Translations under genes and position numbers: made by a program
Notes under the pieces: model-generated
What the model saw: the letters and a program-made list of their open reading frames with translations, nothing else
Told to the model about the DNA's origin: nothing
Databases searched by the model: none
In this document: positions 6,996 to 15,545 of the stretch, in pieces
Layout of the letters: the number at the start of each line of letters is the position of its first letter
Position numbering within the stretch: position 1 is the stretch's first letter
NCBI GenBank assembly: GCA_031262035.1
Contig: JAISIL010000083.1
Coordinates: 1-62,554 of the forward strand
DNA length: 62,554 nucleotides
Source: Spirochaetaceae bacterium
GTDB lineage: Bacteria; Spirochaetota; Spirochaetia; Treponematales; Breznakiellaceae
Direction of reading: 5' to 3'

Positions 6996-8522
6996 ATGAC
7001 AACAAAAGAAAATCTGCCGCAGGTTATTGCGGCTGCGCGGGATGCTCAGGTTTTATGGAATGACTATCCCTTTTCTAAAAAGGCCGCTTGTTTGAAGGCG
7101 GCGCGGGCTTTTATGGCCGGCCATATTGATGAAATTGCACAGACAATTCATAAAGACAATGGTAAATTGTTAATCGACGCCCTTTCGGCAGAAGCCCTTC
7201 CGGCTTTTATGGCGATGGACTACTATCTAAAGCATGCCAAAAAATTTATGCGGGACAAAAAGCTTGGCATGGGCAGCATTCTGATGTTCAACAAAAAAAG
7301 CCGTATTGTATATCGGCCGATTGGTGTTGTTGGAATCATTTCCCCCTGGAATTATCCCTTTGCTATTCCTTTTTCCGAAGTGGTAATGGCCCTGCTTGCA
7401 GGGAATGCCGTTATTCTGAAAACTGCTTCGGTAACGACTGGTGTGGGGCGGCTCCTTGAAAGTATCTTTAATGCGGCGGGCCTTCCGGCAGGGCTTTTTA
7501 GCTACTGCGAAATTCCCGGCGCCGAGGCGGGGTCTGCCTTTATTGAAGGCGGAATTGACAAGCTCTTTTTTACCGGCTCTACCAAAACAGGCAAGGAATT
7601 GATGGCTCTTGCCGCTCCCCGGCTGCTCCCCCTGGTTTTGGAACTCGGCGGGGCCGATGCGGCTATCGTCTGTGCCGATGCGGATATAAGCCGTGCGGCT
7701 AAGGGCCTTTTGTGGGCAGGCTATTCCAATGCAGGCCAGATTTGCGGCGGCGTTCAGCGGATTCTTGTGCATAAATCAATTTACAAAAAGTTTTTGGCTG
7801 AATTCTGCAGATTAGTGTCGGCTTTACGGCCGGGGAATGGCCTTGATGCTGATTTTGGCCCCATGACAACAATGAAACAAAAAGAGGCGGTAGAAAAACT
7901 GATACAAGACTGCATCGAAGGCGGCGCTGTGGTGGCTGCAAAAAATGCAGACTTCCAGGGCGATAGCGAGGCCGACAATAAAGACAAGTTTCTGAATGCC
8001 GTAGTTCTTACTGCCGAAGGCTTGGACAAAGATAAAGTGATGGCGCTTCCTGTTATGGAGGACGAAATTTTTGGCCCGGTAACGATTGTTCTGCCCTTTA
8101 CTGATGAGGGCGAGGCGGCGAGCATTGCCAATGCATCAAGCTATGCGCTTACTTCTTCTGTCTGGTCGAAAGACCGGAGGAGGGCGTTAAACCTGGCACG
8201 GCAGCTCAATGCCGGCGCCATCATGATAAATGACCACTTGATGTCCCATGGGCTTGCAGAAACTTCCTGGGGCGGCCCCGGTGGGGCAAGCGATTCCGGC
8301 CTGGGGCGGACGCATGGCGAACTGGGCTTTATGGAGATGCTCAAAACGGAGTTTGTTGTCGATGACTTCCTTCCCGGTGTCCGGCGGGATATTTACTGGC
8401 ATCCCTATTCGGCAAAGGTCTATGAGCAAATGAGGGCATTAACGGCATTTTTGGCCGGGGTGAAACCCCTCTCGCAAATTCCTAAGGTGCTGTCGCTTGT
8501 GATGCGTTACTGGAAAAAATAG
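6996..8522 (+). CDS. Aldehyde dehydrogenase family protein
   Basis: NAD(P)-dependent oxidation of an aldehyde to the acid. Motifs in order: VVGIISPWNYPFAIP (cofactor and oxyanion region), FTGSTKTGKELM, LELGGADAAIV (general-base Glu) and NAGQICGGVQRILV (catalytic Cys), then EIFGPVTIVLPF and a glycine-rich SWGGPGGASDSGLGRTHG. It has 508 residues, including an amphipathic tail of about 45 residues after the core, as in class-3-like or membrane-associated ALDHs. The normal ELGGKS is ELGGAD here, a mild departure. It stands alone, converging on citrate synthase; a palindromic repeat lies between. The substrate is unknown. Confidence 0.92.
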   Translation: MTTKENLPQVIAAARDAQVLWNDYPFSKKAACLKAARAFMAGHIDEIAQTIHKDNGKLLIDALSAEALPAFMAMDYYLKHAKKFMRDKKLGMGSILMFNKKSRIVYRPIGVVGIISPWNYPFAIPFSEVVMALLAGNAVILKTASVTTGVGRLLESIFNAAGLPAGLFSYCEIPGAEAGSAFIEGGIDKLFFTGSTKTGKELMALAAPRLLPLVLELGGADAAIVCADADISRAAKGLLWAGYSNAGQICGGVQRILVHKSIYKKFLAEFCRLVSALRPGNGLDADFGPMTTMKQKEAVEKLIQDCIEGGAVVAAKNADFQGDSEADNKDKFLNAVVLTAEGLDKDKVMALPVMEDEIFGPVTIVLPFTDEGEAASIANASSYALTSSVWSKDRRRALNLARQLNAGAIMINDHLMSHGLAETSWGGPGGASDSGLGRTHGELGFMEMLKTEFVVDDFLPGVRRDIYWHPYSAKVYEQMRALTAFLAGVKPLSQIPKVLSLVMRYWKK

Positions 8523-8533
8523 GGGTAGTTATT

Positions 8534-8560
8534 GGTGGTTTCGACAGGCTCAACCACCGG
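8534..8560. repeat. REP-like palindrome between convergent genes
   Basis: GGTGGTTTCGACAGGCTCAA followed by CCACCGG, an imperfect palindrome located between the ALDH stop and the citrate synthase stop. The same family occurs at 17,864-17,923 inside a gene and at 22,375-22,400. Confidence 0.75.
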
Positions 8561-8565
8561 GTTAC

Positions 8566-9933
8566 TTAGCGCTCGCTTGTTGTGATGTAGGGGGCGCGGG
8601 GGCGTACGCATTTGTAGGCGGGGCGTATTACTCTGCCGCCGGCTATTATTTCTTCCATGCGGTGGGCGCACCAGCCGACGACGCGGCTTATGGCAAAAAT
8701 CGGTGTGTATAGTTCCGGGGGAATGCCCAGCATCTTGTAGACAAAGCCTGAATAAAAGTCCACATTGGTGCACATAATTTTGTCGGAGCCTTTTACCTTT
8801 TTGAATACTTCCGGGGTAAGCCTTTCGATAAGCCGGTAGAGATTATATTCATCGAAAAGGTCATCGTTGTTCGGTGTATCTTTTGAGCGTGCCAGTTCTT
8901 CAGCCTTATCGCGCAAAAGCCGTGCACGGGGATCGCTTTTCGTATAAACCTGATGCCCCTGCCCGTATATCAGGCCGGAATGGTCGCCAACCTCGCCTTT
9001 TAGAATCTTTGCAAGGTAGTCGGCTACCTCGCCTTCATTGGTCCAGTCGCTGACATTGGCCTCAAGGTCGGCCATCATCTTCATAACCCGGTTGTTTGCG
9101 CCGCCATGCTTAAAGCCTTTAAGCGAATTAATGCCTGCCGTGATTGCTGCATAGGTATCCGTATCGGCAGAAGATAAAAGGTGCACTGCAAAGGTAGAAT
9201 TGTTTCCCCCGCCGTGTTCCGCATGAAGCACCAGGGCCAGGTCGAGAATCTCGGCCTCAAGGCGGCTGAAAGATTGGTCGGGGCGTATCATCGAAAGGAA
9301 GGCTTCGGCACAGCCTGCACCGGCCGGCGGCAGGTGAATAATCAAACTTTCATTGTCAAAATAATGCTTCTTTGCCATGTAGGAATAGGCTACAATGGTG
9401 GGGAAGCGTGCAATAAGCTCCAGGCACTGGCGAAGGGCATTTTCCGGCTGGTTATTTTCCGGGTCAGTATCGTAGGAATAGAGGGTTAGAACAGAACGGC
9501 CCAGCTTGTTCATAATGTCCTTCGAAGGGAGCTTCATAATAGAATCTTCTGCAAAATTCTGCGGTAAACTGCGGTATTCTGCAAGGAATTTGGTAAAATT
9601 TTCAAGCTGTTCTGCATTGGGAAGCTTGCCGAACATCAGAAGGTAGGCGGTTTCCTCAAAAGCAAAACGATTTTCGGCCGCCGCATTGTTCACAATATCC
9701 TCGACATCGATGCCCCGGTAATAGAGTTTGCCGTCGACAGGAATGCGCTCGCCCTCATCAATAATATAGCCGTGAACATTGCCAATATTGGTCAGGCCCA
9801 CCAGGACGCCGGTGCCATCTGCATTCCGAAGGCCGCGTTTGACATTGTAGCGCTCATAAAGCGATTCATTGATAGTATCATTGCCTTGCACAAGGCCAAG
9901 ATAATCTTTAGTGCTTAAAAGAGAAGAGTCCAT
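8566..9933 (-). CDS. gltA: Citrate synthase
   Basis: Condenses oxaloacetate and acetyl-CoA to citrate. Family signatures are clear: LYYRGIDVEDIV, LHAEHGGGNNSTF (active-site His), GFKHGGANNRVM, GQGHQVYTKSDPRA and NVDFYSGFVYKMLGIPPELY (active-site Asp) followed by FAISRVVGWCAHRMEE. I place the start at 9,933 (MDSSLLSTKDY) and not at 9,981, because the longer form would overlap the upstream gene; that gene's TAA lies 1 nt before this ATG, suggesting translational coupling. It is the last gene of a three-gene operon driven from 10,716-10,744. It probably serves glutamate synthesis. Confidence 0.95.
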   Translation of the reverse strand: MDSSLLSTKDYLGLVQGNDTINESLYERYNVKRGLRNADGTGVLVGLTNIGNVHGYIIDEGERIPVDGKLYYRGIDVEDIVNNAAAENRFAFEETAYLLMFGKLPNAEQLENFTKFLAEYRSLPQNFAEDSIMKLPSKDIMNKLGRSVLTLYSYDTDPENNQPENALRQCLELIARFPTIVAYSYMAKKHYFDNESLIIHLPPAGAGCAEAFLSMIRPDQSFSRLEAEILDLALVLHAEHGGGNNSTFAVHLLSSADTDTYAAITAGINSLKGFKHGGANNRVMKMMADLEANVSDWTNEGEVADYLAKILKGEVGDHSGLIYGQGHQVYTKSDPRARLLRDKAEELARSKDTPNNDDLFDEYNLYRLIERLTPEVFKKVKGSDKIMCTNVDFYSGFVYKMLGIPPELYTPIFAISRVVGWCAHRMEEIIAGGRVIRPAYKCVRPRAPYITTSER

Positions 9934-9934
9934 A

Positions 9935-10330
9935 TTAGCGACCTGTCTTTTTGGATATATTTTGTAATTCCACTTCGGCAAGTTTTTTGAATTCTACCGG
10001 AAGAGCTTCTGCGTCTGGCTCGTCATACTTGGCAAGCAGAGCTTTAAAACATTCTTCCGCTTCGGCATATCTGCCCCACTTGTAGTAGGTTCTGCCGATT
10101 TCGTATTCGGCATTACACTCATAGCCCCGGTCGTTTTCCGGACGGGTTTTTGCCTGTTCAAAGTATTGTATTGCCGCCTCGTAGTAGCCTGCATCCAGGG
10201 CTTCCTGTCCGCGTTGAATGAGGATAGAGGCAGTGTCGTTATCGCTAATGACAACTTCCGCTGATGCACAGGAAGCAATCCCAGCGACGATTGCCCAGAG
10301 GATAATTGCAAGTGAAAAAAGTCTTTTCAT
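9935..10330 (-). CDS. Small TPR lipoprotein
   Basis: A 131-residue exported protein. The first 20 residues are a signal peptide ending in a lipobox (IASC). Residues 35-115 carry two to three tetratricopeptide-like helical pairs (QRGQEALDAGYYEAAIQYF and YEIGRTYYKWGRYAEAEECF), a scaffold for protein contacts. It sits between the Cys-motif gene (11-nt gap) and citrate synthase (1-nt gap). Its partner is unknown, and the operon link to citrate synthase may reflect only coupling of expression. Confidence 0.8.
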   Translation of the reverse strand: MKRLFSLAIILWAIVAGIASCASAEVVISDNDTASILIQRGQEALDAGYYEAAIQYFEQAKTRPENDRGYECNAEYEIGRTYYKWGRYAEAEECFKALLAKYDEPDAEALPVEFKKLAEVELQNISKKTGR

Positions 10331-10341
10331 GTATTACATGC

Positions 10342-10698
10342 CTATATATCGGCTTGCAAGCCATAGCCGGGAACCAGGGTGTAGGTTTCATCCTTGTTGA
10401 CATTTGCAGTAAGTTTTTTCAGGTCGTCTACTAAAGGTTCAATATCGCCCATTTCCTCGTAAGTATCGCAACCCTCGTCCTGCTCAAAAGAGCGGCGGAG
10501 AACGGTGCCATACTTGTAAAACTTTTCTTCGCCAAGCTTTTTCTTCCATTTGCCGGCGTCGCAGCGGATGCGCATAACAAACTTTTCTTTGTCATCAGTC
10601 TTCTGCGGGACAAGTTTGCAATGCATGCAGTTAGCGCAATAGATTTTACCGTCTAATAGTGAGTCTTCGGCGGTGTTTGTTTCTTCCTTTTGGTCCAT
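10342..10698 (-). CDS. Conserved hypothetical protein with Cys-rich motif
   Basis: 118 residues. The middle carries YCANCMHCKLVP, then RIRCDAGKWKK, and later a single Cys in DEGCDTYEE. Four closely spaced cysteines suggest zinc or iron-sulfur binding; the family is not recognised by me. First gene of the operon with the TPR lipoprotein and citrate synthase. An AAGGA site lies a few nt before the ATG. Confidence 0.75.
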   Translation of the reverse strand: MDQKEETNTAEDSLLDGKIYCANCMHCKLVPQKTDDKEKFVMRIRCDAGKWKKKLGEEKFYKYGTVLRRSFEQDEGCDTYEEMGDIEPLVDDLKKLTANVNKDETYTLVPGYGLQADI

Positions 10699-10715
10699 AA
10701 AAAGTCCTTATCCTT

Positions 10716-10744
10716 ATAATATAAAAAATATGAAATCGTGTCAA
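10716..10744 (-). promoter_or_regulatory. Promoter of the citrate synthase operon
   Basis: Minus strand TTGACA (10,744-10,739), 17 nt, TATTAT (10,721-10,716). Start expected near 10,709, leaving a leader of about 11 nt that includes an AAGGA site. Confidence 0.8.
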
Positions 10745-10799
10745 GTAGTTTATCGGCTTTTTTTCACTTTCCTTAAGACTAATCTTCAAGTAATTGAAA

Positions 10800-10985
10800 A
10801 TTCCAGCATAGCGCGGCGCGTACGGGGGGACAGGACAATCTTTGGTTCGGGCTGTTGAAAGTTCCGCCTTCGGCGGCGTCTTGATTTTTGGCCTACCGAC
10901 AAAGCGATGACAGCAACTTTCAAATGCCCTCTCAAAAGATTGTCCTGTCCCCCCTAACTCACGCTGCGCGCAGTAATTTTGAATT
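10800..10985. repeat. Nested palindromic module A
   Basis: Outer arms GGGGGGACAGGACAATCTTT (10,824-10,843) and its complement near 10,933-10,954 pair. An inner stem TTGAAAGTT / AACTTTCAA encloses a core with a CCGCC-TTC-GGCGG hairpin, GCGTCTTG, CTACCGA and ATGACAGC. No ORF is credible here. The core is shared with modules B and C; the outer arms are not, yet still pair. Confidence 0.8.
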
Positions 10986-11247
10986 CCAACAGAGGGAAGT
11001 AGGGGATGAGAGGAAAAGGGCGGCGTCTGACCACTCAGCTATCTCTTGGCGTGGGGTGTCTGGGGAAAGCCTTTTGAAATTAGTTTCAAGTTCCGCCTTC
11101 GGCGGCGTCTTGCGATTCGGTCTCTCGAGTAATCTATGACAGCAACTTTCAAAATAATTTCAAAAGGCTTTCCCCAGACGCCCCAAGAAAGATAAGAGGA
11201 CTTACCCGCCCTTTCCCTCTCCTCCCCTGCCTCTCTCTACTGGAATT
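10981..11247. repeat. Nested palindromic module B
   Basis: A 267-nt imperfect hairpin bounded by GAATTC on both sides. Positions 11,058-11,082 pair perfectly (25 bp) with 11,155-11,179; further out GAGGAAAAGGGCGG pairs with a CCGCCCTTTCCCTC arm. The central core (AAGTTCCGCCTTCGGCGGCG at 11,087 and ATGACAGCAACTTTC at 11,136) is the one shared with A and C. Confidence 0.8.
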
Positions 11248-11437
11248 CAATACAATAATACAACGCTCAGCGTGATGTAGGGGAGGCCTGACAATCTTTT
11301 GTGAGGGCATTTGAAAGTTGCTATCAATGATTTCTCGGTAGGCAATACATCATGACGCCGCCGAAGGCGGAACTTTCAACTAGCCCGAACAAAAGATTGT
11401 CCGGCTCCCCGTACGCAAGGCTTGCTATTTGTAATTC
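11243..11437. repeat. Nested palindromic module C (inverted relative to A)
   Basis: Reverse-oriented relative of module A. GACAATCTTTTGT (11,290-11,302) pairs with ACAAAAGATTGTC (11,389-11,401), with GGGGAG/CTCCCC outside. Between these blocks, module A has ACAG/CTGT whereas C has GGCC/CCGG-type pairs, so stem bases change on both sides together. It ends just before the argC promoter. Confidence 0.8.
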
Positions 11438-11443
11438 GATTAC

Positions 11444-11472
11444 TTGTTATTTTTGAGTTCTATTGATACTAT
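11444..11472 (+). promoter_or_regulatory. Promoter of argC
   Basis: TTGTTA (11,444-11,449), 17 nt, TACTAT (11,467-11,472), then 6 nt to the ATG at 11,479. No Shine-Dalgarno site; likely leaderless. Confidence 0.7.
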
Positions 11473-11478
11473 TGATGT

Positions 11479-12522
11479 ATGAGTAAGAGAGCAGCTATTA
11501 TTGGGGCAAGCGGCTATGGGGGAGTAGAATTAGTCAGGATTCTTGCCCGGCATCCACAGATAAGTGAATTGAAACTTGGTTCGAGGGGGAGTTCGGGGAA
11601 AAAGATTGCTGAAGTCTATCCGAATTTTACCAAATTGTTGAATAATCAGCTTCTTGACCCTGAAGAAGTGATAAATGATGTCGATATTGTGTTTTCTGCC
11701 CTTCCAAATGGGCTGGCGGAACAGTATGCGGCCCTTGCAAGCGGAAAAAACATCCCTTTTATTGATTTATCTGCTGATTTTCGCTTTGCAGATGAAGAAA
11801 TTTATAAAGAATGGTATGGGAGCCCCTATAAGGAGCCCCTTTTGCATGAGCATTCTGTTTACGGCCTTCCTGAAATGAACAGGGAGAAGATAAAAAAGAT
11901 GGCTGCAGGGGAGAAGGCGCCGATTATAGGGAATCCGGGCTGTTATCCGACGGCTTCAACATTGGGAGCGCTGCCTGCATTGAAGCATCATTTGAATGCA
12001 CCGGGGGCGACGATTATTTTTGATGCGGCATCGGGGATTACCGGCGGGGGAAGGGAGCCCCAGCGGAGTTTTCATTTTCCTGAGGCAAATGATTCAATGA
12101 CGGCCTATAAGGTAGGGGCGCACCGGCACACACCGGAGATACAGGGGAATTGTGGAGGCATACCGATAATCTTTACCCCGCACCTTGTTCCCCTGAACCG
12201 GGGTATACTTTCTACTATATATATCCCCTTAAAGCAGCCCATTGCTGAAGATGAGGCAAGGGGGCTTTACGAGAATTTTTACCGGAATGAGCCTTTTGTG
12301 CGGGTTCTGCCCAAAGGTCTTGTTGCTGCCACCGGCCCTGTTCGAAGAAGCAATTACTGTGATATATCGGTGCATCTTTCGTATAAAAAGGATGTATTGA
12401 TTATTATCTCGGCAATTGATAATATGGTAAAAGGCGCTGCCGGACAGGCCGTGCAGAATATGAATATCATCTTCGGGTTCGAGGAGACTGCGGGTTTACA
12501 AGAAATACCGGCTTTGTTTTAA
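11479..12522 (+). CDS. argC: N-acetyl-gamma-glutamyl-phosphate reductase
   Basis: Third step of arginine synthesis: NADPH-dependent reduction of N-acetylglutamyl phosphate to the semialdehyde. GASGYGG near the N-terminus binds the cofactor, and IIGNPGCYPTAS carries the catalytic Cys155. Later motifs GAHRHTPEIQGN and FTPHLVPLNRGIL fit the family. Length 347 aa is standard. argB follows after about 100 nt that contain a palindromic repeat, so the pair forms an arginine cluster, probably transcribed from the promoter just upstream. Confidence 0.96.
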   Translation: MSKRAAIIGASGYGGVELVRILARHPQISELKLGSRGSSGKKIAEVYPNFTKLLNNQLLDPEEVINDVDIVFSALPNGLAEQYAALASGKNIPFIDLSADFRFADEEIYKEWYGSPYKEPLLHEHSVYGLPEMNREKIKKMAAGEKAPIIGNPGCYPTASTLGALPALKHHLNAPGATIIFDAASGITGGGREPQRSFHFPEANDSMTAYKVGAHRHTPEIQGNCGGIPIIFTPHLVPLNRGILSTIYIPLKQPIAEDEARGLYENFYRNEPFVRVLPKGLVAATGPVRRSNYCDISVHLSYKKDVLIIISAIDNMVKGAAGQAVQNMNIIFGFEETAGLQEIPALF

Positions 12523-12526
12523 AAAA

Positions 12527-12612
12527 GCTCACGCGGAGACGCGGGGGCGCGGAGGGTTGAATATGATTTCTTACAATAACTCCGCGGCCTCTGCGGCTCC
12601 GCGTGAGATATA
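12527..12612. repeat. GC-rich palindromic element between argC and argB
   Basis: GCTCACGCGGAGACGCGG on the left pairs with the CCTCTGCGGCTCCGCGTGAG arm on the right, around an AT-rich loop. The right arm ends just before the AAGGAG site of argB, so in a read-through transcript it would form a hairpin directly upstream of the argB start. Confidence 0.75.
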
Positions 12613-12624
12613 TAAGGAGTTGTG

Positions 12625-13491
12625 ATGAAGAATATTAATGAAGGAAAGGCGGAGGTTTTAATTCAGGCGCTGCCTTATATACAGAAGTTTCAGGGGAAGA
12701 CCATTGTGGTGAAGTATGGGGGTAATGCAATGATTAACCCGGAATTAAAAAATCAGGTGATGCATGATATTGCTTTGCTTTCCTGCCTGGGTATTTCAAT
12801 CTGTTTGGTGCATGGGGGCGGGCCCGAAATTGATAAGATGCTTCGGGCTGTAGGCATTGAAAGCAGGTTTGTCCAGGGCCTTCGTTATACCGATGCGGAA
12901 ACCATGGAAATTGTGCAAATGGTCTTATGCGGCAAGGTAAACAAGGACATTGCCGCCTTGCTCGATGCGGCAGGGGCAAAGGCCATAGGACTGAGCGGCA
13001 TTGATGGCGGCCTTTTGAAGGCACACATTCTGAATGCAGAACTGGGTTTTGTTGGGGAAATTGAAGCGGTAGATGCAGGCTTTTTAAGCAAGATAATTGA
13101 TGCAGGCATTGTTCCCGTGGTTTCTTCTGTTGCAATCAATGTGAATGCCAAAAATGACGAAGCAAAAAGCCTTAACATTAATGCAGACACAGCGGCAGCA
13201 GAAATAGCTGCAGCCCTGCATGCAGAAAAATTAATTCTTATGACCGATGTCCCCGGCATTTTAGCTGATGTGCAGGACAACATGAGTCTTATTCCTCTTA
13301 TTAAAAAAGAAGAAATTGAAGGGTTTGTATCAAATGGCACAGTAAGCAAGGGAATGATACCCAAGGTGCAGTGCTGTAAACGGGCCTTAGAAGGGGGCGT
13401 TCAGCAGGCACACATCATCGACGGCCGGCAACAACACAGCCTCCTTGTAGAACTCTTTACCGATGCCGGCATTGGCACGATGATTGTGTAG
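12625..13491 (+). CDS. argB: Acetylglutamate kinase
   Basis: Second step of arginine synthesis: phosphorylates N-acetylglutamate. Amino-acid-kinase fold with VVKYGGNAM (phosphate binding), LVHGGGPEIDKML, LSGIDGGLL, VNAKNDEAKSLNINADTAA and LMTDVPGI. I chose the ATG at 12,625 because AAGGAG (12,614-12,619) is 5 nt before it; the GTG at 12,622 would be only 2 nt away. 288 aa, a normal length. Ends 13 nt before the converging DUF368 gene. Confidence 0.96.
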   Translation: MKNINEGKAEVLIQALPYIQKFQGKTIVVKYGGNAMINPELKNQVMHDIALLSCLGISICLVHGGGPEIDKMLRAVGIESRFVQGLRYTDAETMEIVQMVLCGKVNKDIAALLDAAGAKAIGLSGIDGGLLKAHILNAELGFVGEIEAVDAGFLSKIIDAGIVPVVSSVAINVNAKNDEAKSLNINADTAAAEIAAALHAEKLILMTDVPGILADVQDNMSLIPLIKKEEIEGFVSNGTVSKGMIPKVQCCKRALEGGVQQAHIIDGRQQHSLLVELFTDAGIGTMIV

Positions 13492-13504
13492 TATCTCTAC
13501 TTGC

Positions 13505-14311
13505 CTACTTCTCCAGCTTACTCATCCACCAGCCGAGGGCGGTGCCGGCGGCCAGGGTGGCCAGGCAGATGAGGGCGGCGGGTTGGAGGTAGTTGTAGTT
13601 AAAGGGGATAATCATTACCGTTGAGGCAAAGACGAGGCCTAAAATACCGTGGAAAAGGGCAGTGTAGGCTTTTTCAAAGAGCTTTTCGATGAGTTTGGAG
13701 AACAATAAGAGGCAGGCGAAAACGCCAATGAAAAGGGGGAGCAGAACCGAAAGGTCGATGTTTTTAAAGGCTTCGACCATTGGGGTGTAAAAACCGAAGA
13801 ATACAAGGAAATTTGAGGGGCTTAAGCCGGGGACAAGCACCCCCAGGGCAATAAGCACACCAGCTGCAAACCAGGTGAAGATGTTCAGGGGAACAGAGCC
13901 GCCGATAAAGCCTTCGATAAAGGCTAAAAGAAAGATACCCAGCGCAAAGGCCAGCAGCAAAATGACAATGTGTTTGGCCTTTCTTTGGTTTAATTTGTTG
14001 GCTTCCTTCCAAAGGGCAGGAACCGTGCCGATAATTGCCCCTACAAAAAACCACAGGGCCTGCGCCTCATAGTTTGTCATGAAATAGCTTAATGGCCGCG
14101 ACAAAAGAACCATACCGGCCAGGGCTCCAATGCCTACCGGAATGAAAAACAGCACGTTTTCTATAAAATTTTTGGTGATATGTGCTAGAAAATCAATTAT
14201 TCTCTGATAAAGTCCAAAAACAGCGGCCAGCGCTCCACCCGAAACCCCCGGCAGTATAAACCCGGTGCCAATCAAAGCTCCTTTAAGAAGCCGCAACAAC
14301 CAATCTATCAA
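13505..14311 (-). CDS. DUF368 / PopT-type undecaprenyl-phosphate transporter
   Basis: A polytopic inner-membrane protein with about eight membrane segments. The N-terminal KGALIGTGFILPGVSGGALA and the internal repeat LIALGVLVPGLSPSNFLVFFG are the DUF368 hallmarks. Members of DUF368 (PopT) return undecaprenyl phosphate across the membrane for wall and glycan synthesis. Length 268 aa is usual. Last gene of a minus-strand group with two other membrane proteins (36-nt gap). Confidence 0.87.
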   Translation of the reverse strand: MIDWLLRLLKGALIGTGFILPGVSGGALAAVFGLYQRIIDFLAHITKNFIENVLFFIPVGIGALAGMVLLSRPLSYFMTNYEAQALWFFVGAIIGTVPALWKEANKLNQRKAKHIVILLLAFALGIFLLAFIEGFIGGSVPLNIFTWFAAGVLIALGVLVPGLSPSNFLVFFGFYTPMVEAFKNIDLSVLLPLFIGVFACLLLFSKLIEKLFEKAYTALFHGILGLVFASTVMIIPFNYNYLQPAALICLATLAAGTALGWWMSKLEK

Positions 14312-14347
14312 AACTTACTCCTTCCTACTTCCTACTTTCTACTTCCC

Positions 14348-15151
14348 CTAATCCTTCCAGGGGAAGATAAAATTGCGGAATGAACGGGTGCCGGTGCGTT
14401 CCCTTTCATCTATTAAAAGCGCATCCCAGGGAATTTTCGGTTTTATCCGCCTTCCCCGGGCATTTGTCTTATTTAGCTCTTCTGGGTGGGCATCGAGCCA
14501 ATCATACTTCAAAAGCCTTAAGCGCAAGGCTTCATCAAGGTAAAGGATAATGCCCGCGGGCCCGGGAGCAAGAAAGGCAAGGAAGGCTGAAAGGGCGAAA
14601 AGAATCAGATTATGAAAGAAAGAAAAGAGGCTAAAGCCCGGATTATCAAAAAATATCAGGAAACACTTACGAATAATCTTTGAAATCTTTGTATCGAGCC
14701 GCGCGCGGATAGCAATATACCACTGAAGGGCCAAAATACTGATGACAAGCGCCCAAAAAACGATAGCAGTGACAAATAAGCCCAGCAAATTTCCCATACT
14801 CAGGTAAAAAGGTAGAATAAAGATAGCAACGACCACCAAAGCACAGATAAGAAGGCCAAAAACAAGGCCCTGCTTCCAGCTTTCCTTTACTTTTTCGAAA
14901 AAATCCCTGAAACCAAAGACTTTATAGTCGGAAACATCTTTAAAAGCAAGGGCTGCAGCCTGAAAATAGATAGAAATACCGAGAATTCCTATTACAAGCG
15001 CAAGAACAGAGAGCGGAGGGATGGCGACAAGCAGGCCGGGGATAAATATCAGGTAGGCAAGAAGGGCTATAAAGCCGATATTGACAAAGGCAATACGAAA
15101 AAGATTATCCCAGAGGTCAAAGAATGTCTTTTTTATCAGGAAACCGATCAT
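14348..15151 (-). CDS. Polytopic membrane protein of unknown function
   Basis: 267 residues with about six membrane segments in the first 215, then a charged cytoplasmic tail with ARGRRIKPKIPWDALL. The N-terminal topology recalls YesL/DUF624-like proteins, but I cannot assign it. Its ATG overlaps the preceding gene's stop by one base (TAATG), which implies translational coupling. Confidence 0.75.
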   Translation of the reverse strand: MIGFLIKKTFFDLWDNLFRIAFVNIGFIALLAYLIFIPGLLVAIPPLSVLALVIGILGISIYFQAAALAFKDVSDYKVFGFRDFFEKVKESWKQGLVFGLLICALVVVAIFILPFYLSMGNLLGLFVTAIVFWALVISILALQWYIAIRARLDTKISKIIRKCFLIFFDNPGFSLFSFFHNLILFALSAFLAFLAPGPAGIILYLDEALRLRLLKYDWLDAHPEELNKTNARGRRIKPKIPWDALLIDERERTGTRSFRNFIFPWKD

Positions 15152-15537
15152 TAAAGGAAAAGCACCCCCGGAATGATAAAGTGCACAATTGCAGTTGCAA
15201 GACAGACAATTCCGAGTGGTTTCTTGTATTTTTCAACAATTCCCTGAACTTTTTCGGTGTTTTCCGAGACAACGGTGGTTTTACTCTTGTAAAACTCGAA
15301 AATCAGGGATACTCCCCCGGCAAGGCCGGCAAAGGCCGGAAGCAGATCGCCTACTACCGGAATATCTGTGGCTGCGAGTATCGAGAGAACGCCCATGATT
15401 GCTGTGCAGATACCGAGGACTAGCCTGAAAGAACTGTTGCGAAGCGAGGCTACAAAACCGCTTTCACCATCGTCTTTAAAAAGGACAAAACCTGTCAGCG
15501 CATTCAGCGCTACCGATAAAAAATAGAACTGCATCAT
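15151..15537 (-). CDS. Small membrane protein
   Basis: 128 residues with four hydrophobic segments (near 1-18, 36-55, 60-80 and 108-127) and a short charged loop. Family not recognised. First gene of the membrane-protein group. Two ATGs (15,537 and 15,534) are possible; the promoter spacing favours 15,537. Confidence 0.75.
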   Translation of the reverse strand: MMQFYFLSVALNALTGFVLFKDDGESGFVASLRNSSFRLVLGICTAIMGVLSILAATDIPVVGDLLPAFAGLAGGVSLIFEFYKSKTTVVSENTEKVQGIVEKYKKPLGIVCLATAIVHFIIPGVLFL

Positions 15538-15545
15538 AATATCGT

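Noticed and set aside
9934-9981. Longer citrate synthase start at 9,981
   Set aside because: It would overlap the preceding gene by 47 nt and adds residues not seen in the family; MDSSLLSTKDY at 9,933 follows the upstream stop by 1 nt.
10745-11443. Integron attC sites or a CRISPR array
   Set aside because: attC sites keep short core ends and vary inside; here the inside is conserved and the outside varies. No integrase, cassettes, or regular repeat-spacer order.
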